NCBI GenBank assembly: GCA_016165875.1
Contig: JABBOT010000002.1
Location: forward strand, 25,682,265 to 25,746,264
Length of the DNA: 64,000 nucleotides
Source of the DNA: Acanthopleura granulata
Lineage: Eukaryota > Mollusca > Polyplacophora > Chitonida > Chitonidae
Direction of reading: 5' to 3'
Shown: positions 49,415 through 61,400 of the stretch, piece by piece
How the letters are laid out: every line of letters starts with the position of its first letter
How positions within the stretch are numbered: position 1 is the stretch's first letter
Translations under genes and position numbers: made by a program
Notes under the pieces: model-generated
The model's input: the letters and a program-made list of their open reading frames with translations, nothing else
Database searches by the model: none
What the model was told of the DNA's origin: nothing

Positions 49415-52400
49415 TCATGAGTTACTTTCTTTTAAAAAGTCTTCCATGAGTTTCTTTGGATCTGTCACAACCCTTTTCTTGTTCAGGTTTCTTTTCAAGG
49501 TTTTCTCCTCCAGTAAGGCGCATTCCTCAGCAAACATGGCTTTGAGTGCTGGGGTAAAGAGTGGTAATGTGCCCAGGTCCTTCAGACTCACCTAAAGCAC
49601 AACACAAATCAAAACACCCAACATTTAATCTAAAATTATTGCAAAATCTCTCAACTGGTTTTCTCAATGGCCATTATCCAGTAAACAGAAACCAACGGCT
49701 GCTCTTAGAAAAGTCTCTGAATTAGTCTCTGAGCTTTTATCAGGTGTCCATGATGAATAAACATTAGCTTTACTATGACTCCTCCAAAGCTGAAACTCCT
49801 GGCCAACAATGCCTCCAACTACCTACCCTCATATTGTCAAAGGCAATGCCAACTTTATCAGAGAACTTCTCGTTGAAGACTGGAATCTTGGAATAGCGCT
49901 GACTGAAGTGGGTCAGAAGGATGAACTTGGCTTTCATCCGGATTCCGACATCAATGGCCTGAGAGGTTGTACTGTTCCAAACACACATTATACATAATGG
50001 AGTTTACTTTAAACTAAAGCCTGTAGGCATTGAAATGTACTCTATGATGAATGCTCAGGTTTCTTGCATGTAGATAATTCTCTTGCCTGGCCTTTGTTTA
50101 TGATCAACCCACTAAAGTAAATCTATTATAATTTCCCACTTTTGTCCATTAACTGTCTGTTGCACATGTTAGGAGGTTTGAGGATCGCTTCATCAGAAAA
50201 GCAAGTACTAATTAGTGATGAACATTCGAATTGTTGCATGCAGGCTGGAGATTTCAGTCGTAATGGTGTAAGCCACAACCCCGGTTCTCTGTTTCATGTT
50301 CATGGGAAACCAACATGACCATCAAGAAACACATAATCGGTTCTATGAAAGAAAGTTGTGAAAAACATTTTTTTCCCCACTATGCTGAAGTCTGTAGACT
50401 CTATATTATTAACTGATATACCCTAGTTTGCATAGTCCAGCTCTTTAACATTTTAAGCAGTATACATATATGAATGTCTCCCCAAAGGAAGGGGCTGGGG
50501 AGAATTACACTGATATCCAGCCAACATATAGCCCAGTTTCTGAACTTTTTATACAAACTACACTTTAGGTGAGGTATGGTAGCTTATACGCAGAGCTCCC
50601 TTCAGATCACTGCCAGCTCTAGATTTAAAAAGTTTAAACCTTTCCACCATCACTGCCAGCTCTAGATTTAAAAAGTTTAAACCTTTCCACCACCGATGGG
50701 CTGGCATGGACCTTTGAATCAACATTCAACACAAAATGGTTTTGCCATTCCATGAAATTCTGTTGTGTATACTGTATATTAAATAATGCATATGTATGAA
50801 ACGTTCACAGACACAGGTTGAGGCAGATATATTTGATATATTTCTCATAACAATTCTTGCCTCATTAATGTGACCTTGGTATTGTTTTAGATTTTTGTAC
50901 AAACTTTGTTACTGGAGACAGTGATGTGCAACAAGTTCAAGAGATGTGTACATGTTGTGAGCAGTATGCGACCAGACTGCTGTGAGCAGCATGCGACCAG
51001 ACTGCTGTGAGCAGTATGTGACCAGACTGGGTTATGGGAATGTGTTACATGACCTGTAGCAAACAGGTATGTACAGCCCAGTTGTAGTAACACCATGACA
51101 TAAAACTAGGATGAGGGCTACAGTTCTGCTGAAGCACGACATTGCCAAGGTGCCCAATGCATAACTCTCAACACCATGGACAAATTCATTCCCTAGTTTA
51201 CAACTATTCTCAAAACGAGACAGATAGTTGGGGCAGTGTTATCTATGGCTCATCATCAGTGTTACCTGTGTGTTTTGTGCTTAGCTTCGTCCTCCAAGTC
51301 GTCTTCCATTGTGGCTTCATGTATCAACAGGTCACAGTTCTCACCTGAAACAAACACAACGACTTCAAATACACAGGATATCTCGTGAAACTGAACAAAT
51401 ACAGCAACTTATCAGGAAACTGAACAAACCCACAAGGCTACATTCTATGAAACTGAACAAACCCACAAGGCTACATTCCATGAAACTGAACAAACCCACA
51501 AGGCTACATTCCATGAAACTGAACAAACCCACAAGGCTACATTCCATGAAACTGAACAAACCCACAAGGCTACATTCCATGAAACTGAACAAACACAGCA
51601 ACTTATCAGGAAACTGAACAAACCCACAAGGCTACATTCCATGAAACTGAACAAACACAGCAACTTGTTTTTTGGTCTCCATCAAAACTACACCACAAAA
51701 TTATCAGGCTCTATTACCTCCTGATGGAAAGCCATTGAATAACTAAAAATTTAATCAAGAACCAGGTTTATTGAAGCTTGAATTTACAGGTAACCTAGAA
51801 AACCAAAAATATGCTGCCACCTTACCTGCCTGGACCAGTCTATTACAGGGCATGGTATCCCCAGAGTAGACCAGCTTCCAGCCACTCTCATGTGTCACAC
51901 ACACACCGAATGCGTTCTTACAGTGCTCCACCATGACGGGTAGGACCTCCCGCAGCCCAGTCTCCTCCAGCACACTGTCATACATGGCCTGGGTCCTGTC
52001 CAGCTGGTGCGGCAGCAAGTCCTGCAGGGCCACCAGTCTGCAGGTGACACACGTAACAAATATTTCACATGTTCTTTATTTGTGTAGGTTTACACTTCAT
52101 GAAACCATTCATACTGGCCCAAAAACGCAATCACAAGATGGTGTGTATCCCTCCAGTTCTGCACGGTTGTCTGTACGGGGACTTTCATTAGCTACTGTTT
52201 GTGATTTTGATGAGTACAGGTAGGCCTACTAAACCAGAGGGCTTGTTGAGTGGGCGAGCAGATGAATGGAAAGAGCTATATATCCCTTTAAACTGTACTC
52301 ATAAATATTTCACTTATATGACGGCAGCCAGTATGGTGGAAGGAAACCCACGACAAGTCATAATTACAGGGTGATAAAAACTAGCATGTAATATCTCACT

Positions 52401-55400
52401 CCTCTTAACTTTTCACAGATTGGTAAAACATTGTAGCTCACCTGACATAGCTATGCGAGTCTTTGATTTGTTGACTATAAAATTTGAGCCACCTTGTCAT
52501 CTGGATAGGTGCTAACAACAACACAGAGGTGTGAGGTTTACCCCGAGCCTCAAGCACCTGCTTACGAGCCTCCAGAACACCAAACATTCCCTGGAGAAAG
52601 CAAAAAGCAAGAAGCATGAGGTGACCAAAAAATAACATATCACAGGAAAATTTTTCAATCCATAAATTACTGCAGCAATGACAGACAACATAACAAAACT
52701 AGAAGGCACTCCGAGAGTGCAGCTAGCATGAATCTCCCACTACAGACAAACACTCAGGCACCATCTGCATTTGCATGGTATCTCACAATGGTAATGAATC
52801 ATTTTAAGAAATTCGAATCTCTAGACACAGATGAAAAGGTCCAAGAATGGTATTTGTTCCATGCTATGCAGACCATCAAAATCCAAGCTCCATTTTCTTA
52901 TAAAGTCGTTAACAAAGAGAGAGACATCTGGAAATTGAGAAGAATTGCTTAAATTCCTAGATTCAGGTCACCACCATAATGTACAGGAATGGTGCTGGTT
53001 CCAGCAAGGCAACAATGTTTCATCAAATGTTGCATAACTTTTTCCATAAAGTTGCTGATATGCTGACATTGGTGGCGAACTTGCTTCAGCCTTCCTAAAT
53101 CCACATCTTTGTCCAGATCACCATCAAAATTCAATGGATTGGTACTTGGCCCAAAGCCATGATGTACACTACCTTTCATCCAAAGCTTTACGTAACGTTT
53201 TCTGCAAAACTGCTTACAGACAGACGAGTAAAATGCCAGGAAAAATATAACTGCGTTTGGCCAAGGTACTAACTATTCACCAGTGCTTTGTTCTCATTCC
53301 TATTTTGAATTTTCATGAAAAGAGTGTTTCTGTTTACAGTTTCAAGATAAAGGTAAAATATCAATGGATTACAATATTTGAATCTGAAAAATACATTTCA
53401 GTGAATCTCACCAGGTGATGGTCTGCGTGCATGTGAGAGACAAACACAGCAGTGAGATTCTCCAGCACATCTCCCAACCCCTCACCATAGTGATGATACA
53501 GCTGTCCCAGTGAGCCCTCTCCACAGTCCAGCAACATGTACCTGTCCTGTCTGAAATAGAGACAAACACAGCAGTGAGATTCTCCGGCACATTTCCCAAC
53601 CTCACACCACAGTGATGATAGAGCTGTCCCACCATGCCCTCTCCACAGTCCAGCAACATGTACATGTACCTGTCCTGTCTGAAATAGAGACAAACACAGC
53701 AGTGAGGTTCTCTAGTGCATTGCCCAACCTCTCACCATAGTGATGATACACCTGTTCGACCGTGCTCTCTCCACAATCCAGCAACAAGTACCTGTGCTGT
53801 CTGAAATAGAGACAAACACAGCAGTGAGATTCTCCAGTGCATTTCCCAACCCCTCACCATAGTGATGATACAGCTGTTCGAGCGTGCCCTCTCCACAATC
53901 CAGCAACAAGTACCTGTGCAGTCTGAAACAGAGCGGTAAGGTTCACAGCAGTGCGATTCTTCAGCACGTCTCCCAGCCTCTAACTATCGTGATGATATAG
54001 CTGTCCCAGCGAGCCATCTCCACACTCCAGCAACATGTACCTGTGCTGTCTGAAACAGAGCGGTAAGGTTCACAGCAGTGCGATTCTTCAGCACGTCTCC
54101 CAGCCTCTAACTATCGTGATGATATAGCTGTCCCAGCGAGCCATCTCCACACTCCAGCAACATGTACCTGCCTACAACGGTGTAAAAAAACTGGTACTTA
54201 GGGATACACAGAATTTCGTAGCTTTTATTAAGATTTTATTAAACTGAATTAGTGAGTTTTGAACATACAGGTGGACAAGTTTTTTGCCCAGTAGCTCATA
54301 TCTGTGTTTGTGATGTACTGCAAAAGTGCTAGACTTCAAAATAACCTATACTGAGATGCCAGAAATACTGCTGAGGTACCTCTGTTAGGGAACTGAACTT
54401 GCCTGACAGGGGGCATAAACAGTTGCTTGTTTTTGTTGTTGTAGAGGCTGGCCTGTCTTTATGGGAAAACTGACAAAAAAATGGTGGGTCGACCTAACAG
54501 CATTATGATGTTTTCTGTGTGCTGATAAATGAGTATTTGAAAACTGAATAGAAAAGAATATGGAGCGAGAGTCCAAACTGGGTCAATACTGGGCCAAAAG
54601 TCACTGTTTTATACATATTTTAAACATTTTATTGCAAAAAGTGTACTTTTTGAAGACTACCACATGGTTGCAGGTGTGACGTAACATGTTGCATGAGAAT
54701 AATTTATGCAGTTGAATGGTATATTTTGGGTGTAAGTGGTCATAAGAATGATATTATTAGGTCAGATTTCGGTGATTTGGGGATATGTGCAGTCAGTGCA
54801 TTTACTCATTCCCAGGCAAAACTGTAAACTGTACCCTTCTATACTGGAAGACACCATAGGTCAGTCTACTGCCATGGAAACCATGGCAAGAATGGGAATC
54901 TGCAGGACAAAGCTTATTGTTGGACACCGATACATTTATGTTGTGAGAAAGCCTGAACGCAACAGTGTCAGAGATAAGGCCCTGACAGAAGACAAAATGA
55001 CGCAATAGATCTAGAGATTTACCAATCACAGGCAGACACCACAAATTGTATTTATGAAAATACAACCATTAAGCAACTCAAAAGTTCAACAAGCTTCACA
55101 AACAGATTGACAACAAATGACATCAGTGCAGTATCAAAGCAAATAATGGAACTTTCCCTACTATGCCTGTACTGGCTGCTGTATTATGTAGTCCTTGTGA
55201 CTTTAGCCTACTGTCAGGCTACTGAAGACTGAATCTTCCGGAAAATGTTATTAGGTGAGCCTGTGAGCACAAAATTCTAGACTTACTCTGTCTGCACCAG
55301 GATACAGGAAACATTTCTCGCTTTGGATGGTATGGAGGAGCCTGTGCCCAGAAAAATCACCTCCGGGTAAGACGGTTCCCCAGGGTCTGACAAAGAACAA

Positions 55401-58400
55401 AGTATATCAGAGAGTAAAAGAACTGTAAGTTACATTCTGGTAAATCAATCTATTACAGATAGATGACTTGTCTACTGTGGCAGGTGGAAAAACCTTTTGT
55501 CACATGTGGATGGTGGCCAATTCCAGGCACACCGGTTTCCCCCTAAATGCCTGAATGTCCTGAACACTGCTGTACAATGTAAGCCGCTGTGTTTACAGCT
55601 GGGTGATCTCTTTACTTGTCCTGATCAAAGCACATATGTATCTTCTACTGACCAGCTAAACAACAGTTCAAATATTAAATCTTGTGATCAGGTTGAGTCT
55701 TAAAAAAAATAATCCAAAAAAAATAACATGCTGATCAATATGAATTTCAATATGAATTTGAATATGTAAATTTTGAGTCTGTCATCTATGGCAGTCTTCA
55801 CAGATAAATGCTGTAATAAATAAGCCAGGAAACACCTGGACGTATCTCTTCTCTCACCTTCTCTATTACCACTGTGGGCCACCGTCAGCCTGGCCTGATC
55901 CAGTTTCTCTAACTCCTCCAATACATCTACCTTCTCTTTTGCTGCCTCAACACACTTGTTATTATCAAGTTCCACACACAGGTCCCTAAAAGGCCAAAAT
56001 TATGTAAATAACTGAGCATAATTTTACAAGAGCATATGAGACTGATAGTGGTCAATTTGTTCATCATTAATCATTCTACAGTTATGTTGTATATGGTTCG
56101 GTTTCATTTTGACTTTGGATTTGAATCAAGATGGTAAACACTGTAACAAATAGATAGCACATGGATTCCCTAAAGTTTCCAAGTTAAATACATGTATTAA
56201 AAGTGAACAAGACGATGCTACATTTCAGTCAATTTATTAAGCCCCTGAAGAATCCAATGTATACACAAATGAACAATTAGCAGTCTACTGACACTCAGTG
56301 CATTGCTATCTCATTAAGCACAAATTCAGCTTAATATATGACTGAGTTTCTAATTTCGTGAGAAGCAGTGTATTACCTATTGAAGCCTTTACTTGGCCTG
56401 TACTGATACACTAGGTTGGTCCTGCCCATTATCACATTGTCACAGTCAGGAGGCAGATTCTGTTGCAAACAAAGGAAACCATTAGTAACTGTATGAAGAC
56501 TTCAGTGTATAACATTAATTTCCTGACTGTATGCCAGATATGCTTTGGATAAATTCACCAATGAACAGAGCCACACCTCAAACTACCTCCTGACAGATGA
56601 TGACTGGGTATTATCACACCAGATTCGTATTACTTCTTGCTCAAAATCTTGTTTTCCCTTCCATGCAATATATGACATCAGAAGTATGACAACAATAAAA
56701 ACACAGAAATTTGTCACATTCTAAGCAGATTTACTCAAAGAGTGAAAGCAATCAATGGATGTTAAATAAATGATGGACATTTATCTTGTGATCATCTTAT
56801 TTGATGTTAATAAATACAAGACAAAGATTCTATGTTAAGGGCTGACCAGCCAATCTATATTTACCTCCTTGTCTGTCTGATGTGGCAGAAGTGGGAAGAT
56901 CCTGGGCTCAATCAAGTTGAGCATAGCCTGGATTCTGTACATACCCTCAGATGCAATCGTTGACGTGTTCTCATTTATGATCAGGTGGTTCGTCTCAGAT
57001 CCAAACCTGCAAAACGACCTTACCTATTAAAATTCTTTTTAATCTTTATTAAAGCAATCTCCTTACAGGGACATGGTCACCCAAATTTTTGCATTATTAA
57101 AAGTTATAAGTTTTCTGTTAATCCTACCACCAGCTTTGTACATTAAGTGAATGTTTAAAAATAACAAAAAACTGGAAAAATCTGCCAGAATATTTAAATG
57201 AGGGCCTGTACATTCAATGGACATAGAGTATGTGCACAGAACACGGTACACTTCTCCTGTAAACAAACGTGGCTGATGACATACGTAGAAGGATTTACGG
57301 CTCCCTTGTAACGGTATCGGCAAAAAAGAAGCGTAAAGAGAGCTCAGCAGGTTGACAAGCACGTCTAGAGTTGAAATTGGAGGCCAGTTATCGCAAAACT
57401 ACTGCTCGATATGTCGGTGCAAATGTTGTTGAACAGACACGTTTCTGAGTCCTAGTTTAATGAGAATATTATTGGTAACCTTTTAAGCTGATATACTTGA
57501 CACGCATCTATGTGTATCAAAATTCGAAATTATCTGAGTATCAGATATATCAACTGATCCAAAATGCCTGCAGACATGCTTTGGGTCATTTTGGTTGAAT
57601 ATTAATGAGGCAAAATGGCCCGTCCTGTTTGTGCTGAATTCGATGAACGGCAGGACTTCTCGGGCTTCATACAAGCTACATACTCAATGAATATATTTCA
57701 TTTCAATGTGTCTGATTTAGTTTATGAGTGAACTTCAAAACTTTGTTAAGACACAATACTCAGAATTTGTTTAAAAATCCAAACTTTGGGCGACCATGTC
57801 TCTTCAAAGGTTACTGCAAATATTGAAGGTAAAACTAAAAGCAGAGTAATAATAATTACATAATTTAAACAAGAAACTGCTAAATATACTATGAAAAATA
57901 ACTCTCTCTTGATAGATGTATATCTGTATTATACACACATACATACTGCAATGTATTTAAATAAGAAAATCATCATGTTACGGATAAAACCTCTTCACAT
58001 GCAAGTTAACATTCAGAATTGACTATTTCCCCTGGAATACCAGGACAAGACAACCCACCTGCTCATCCAGGCCTGGTACTCAGCTGACTCCAGGATACCA
58101 GCTGGGGTCATGTGCACTATAAGGTTTGGTGAGTCAGCAGCGTCAGCAGATTGTAAATGATTAAACACCTCACAGTTCAACACAGGCTTCAAGAACTCCA
58201 CGCTGGGACACTCCAACACTGAAGATAAAAAATTTTTCATCAAAAGTTCCACTGTCATCCACACTCTGAGTCATACAATCTTGAGCACATTTTTCATCAG
58301 AGTTTCAGATGGATACTGTTTTGTCCAGGAATGAGTCTATAGCTACCTGTTACAAATTTCCCATGAAAGAGCAAGGCAGAGCCAGGACCTGGAATTGAGT

Positions 58401-61400
58401 AAATTCCTCATTTGGAAGGCACTGGCTAGGTTTTATACATTACAATGTATGAAAACATATGTAAATATCTCTAAATAAAGACCGACCACACACAGGTAAA
58501 AATATCAGGTTATTTGTGTGATGTTCTTCTGACACTGACCTATGATGGGTTTGCTTGTTTCTGGTTTACTCAGTACCTGGTCTGGGGTTATCTGAAATAA
58601 AACAGTCAAAGGTGACCTTCAAAATGTCAGAAAACAAATTGCCACAATACAAATTTGAGGTGAGTATTACACATAAAGTCTCTGTTAATCAGACAGAAGT
58701 ATCATCAATTGAAGTTATTTCTTAAACTTAATTAGTGTGTGTGTTTTACACTGTGACACCCACTGACCTTCAAGAAAACGACTCATGCAATCTGATAATG
58801 TAACATAAAATAAAAGAGGTAAATACATGACTGGTTTACTTACCACGGTTCCATCTTCCAAAGTTATTTCTTGTCCTTCTTTTAATTTCCCACACATTGG
58901 TCCACTGTTAACAAAAACACATCAGAGTTTTAGTGACATCTGATAAACTGTATTCAATTTTACAGTATTCTATCTGTTTGATCACATAAACTTTGGGCTA
59001 AGCTTAAATTACGTAAAGGGACACAATATTTGACCACTGAAGAAGATATGAAGCATATGAACTGACTATGGCATTTCAAATGAGCCATATCAGCTGAATG
59101 TAAACTTACCTTGGGACTCCCAATTCAACACACTTTTCTATATTCAGCTTTCGTAAAGGTGGGTGAGGCTGAAGGGAGACAAAAATTATAACCTATAAGA
59201 AACAACCAACACTTACTAGAACGAGGTAACAACAAAACTGACCGGTTATAATGTACTAACATGTGGAATGTTCTATATAAATATCAGGACACCATTCTGT
59301 GATCATTTCCATCCTGCCAAATGACCTGCAGCTGCTACCCAAGAAAACCACAACCTTAGTATATCAGCTCAGTCCGAAATCAGTAGCACAGCTTTGGGCT
59401 TAAAGCTCAAAGACATTAGTGTTGTCGGATTCTGGAAAAGCTTCACTACACTGTAAGCCTGCAGTTGGTAAACTAGCGCCTCAGGTGGCCCCTGTAGTGA
59501 TGGTGAAATATCCTCTTCACTAATGAGCCATGATTTTGCTTGTGAGTTGGCAGTGCTCTGTCCTGGAGCGGGGCCCATGGGGACGAGTCAGTTGTATGGT
59601 ATGTGGCAACTGTACAGCAGGGGATGGCATGTACAGGGATGGCAGAAATCAACATATAGCTCTACATACACGGGAACTTGACTACACTATGCTGAGGAGG
59701 CGATGTGTTGCACCCGATGTTGACGACTCCAAGATGTAATTTTTCATCATGTGGGGTAGTGGGCAGGTGGCATGTTCAAATCATGGGTTGAATCTACACA
59801 TTTTGCTGTTTATTTTGATATGTAATCTATGGGTGTTTACTTCAATTTACATGCCAGAAGTGAGCCTTATGAATGATACGTTGTTTTTTTTTTTGCGCTG
59901 GGCATAGATTGTTTAGGTGCAATGAATGCCTTTAACACACCTTACAAACATAGGCCACAACACAATCCTGAGCAGGAGGTGAATTTTCAATCTTCTGTCT
60001 TTTGGATGGAACTGGCCCTGTTGACAAATGTCAGAACTATTGATTAACTCATTAAATTAGTCAGCAATGACATAAGATGGGATAGTAATAAAATTAACGA
60101 AACCCACTCACTGTATTTAAGCCAAGGAGTAAGATCCCAGGTCAAATTGAACCATCACAGTTTTTCAATGCTAGATAACATAAGAAACGTAAAGAGTATC
60201 CACACAAGATTGTCTGGTCTTAACCTCATCCTCTGCCCGCTCACCAGGCAACTCTTGACCGCTCTCCTGGGTCTTGTCCCTTGCTGCTTTATGATGTGCT
60301 TTCTCTTTCCACAGAACAATATACTCAATGCCTACAGCTGTATCTTCAAATCTGCCATCACTCAAAGCCTTCTTCTCTGACAATATGAAAAAACAACAGT
60401 AACAATTCAACAGAAGTAACCTTGTACTATAATATTTTTAATATAACAAGATATTTTACAATATTACATTACTAGTTCAATTCCCCCAGAAATCCGATAA
60501 GACATTCCATTTTCAGCAGTTTAGTAAATCATACTTCAATCAGTTTGATGTCAACAAACTCTACAAAACTATTTGACATCCCAAAAAGCGATAGCACAAG
60601 ATAAGTCAATAGAACAGTAATCCAAGGCTGGCAAAATCAAAAGAAATACTAGTAATGCAAAATAACACATTCACACATAAGTTGTTGAAGACAATCATTT
60701 ATAAAAAGGCTTACCAAGTTTTATAGTTGAATGTTGAGAATTGAAGGATTTTGCCATGTGAACAACTTTTTCCTGTAAAAAGAAAAAAATTCATTCATTT
60801 GAAGTTTTATGAAACATTTAAATCTTTTCCTTTACATATCTATTTGATACACTCTTAATAAAAGTGTTCAATCAAAGAGCTTAATTTCATACCTGAAGGA
60901 CTCAACTTTCATATCTGTTACAAAAATATCACTACCTTATACAGTAATACAAATATAAAAACAGGTCCTTGCTTTCAAAGCTTCTCAAGTAATGACTGCA
61001 TCTCTATACTGCGAAGTCACTCAGCAGCTAAGCAAGAGGCACTAAGTCACAAATTAAGTGAATTTAAAGTGAAAACAAAAGAAACGATCATGTACCAAGT
61101 CAGGGGAGGTAATAAAACTGGAGGTACTCACTATTCCATCTGGACCATGCAGCGTTATCTGAGGGACATTGGTACTTTCCAACGTCAGTGCCATGCCTGC
61201 AAAATAGCAGATGTCATCATTTACATGAATCACTTTTCAGCGAGCAAGTTTTTCGCACAGCATCAAGCAGAGCCACACAGTTCTCTCATGGATCTAGAAA
61301 AGTACAAAACTTCGACCAGGTAAAACTTCCCAATTAGAAAATCACTAATAGCACTAGAGTTTGTCTACAAGTATATTTTAGCTTTGGTAAATTAATGACA

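Noticed and set aside
51309..51617. Open frames through the 33-bp repeat as a repeat protein
   Set aside because: Openness on both strands follows from the unit length being a multiple of three; the region lies inside an ELAC2 intron.
53361..53909. Separate small genes made of repeated CGEG-type frames
   Set aside because: They are truncated copies of one ELAC2 exon, in changing frames and without starts or catalytic motif.
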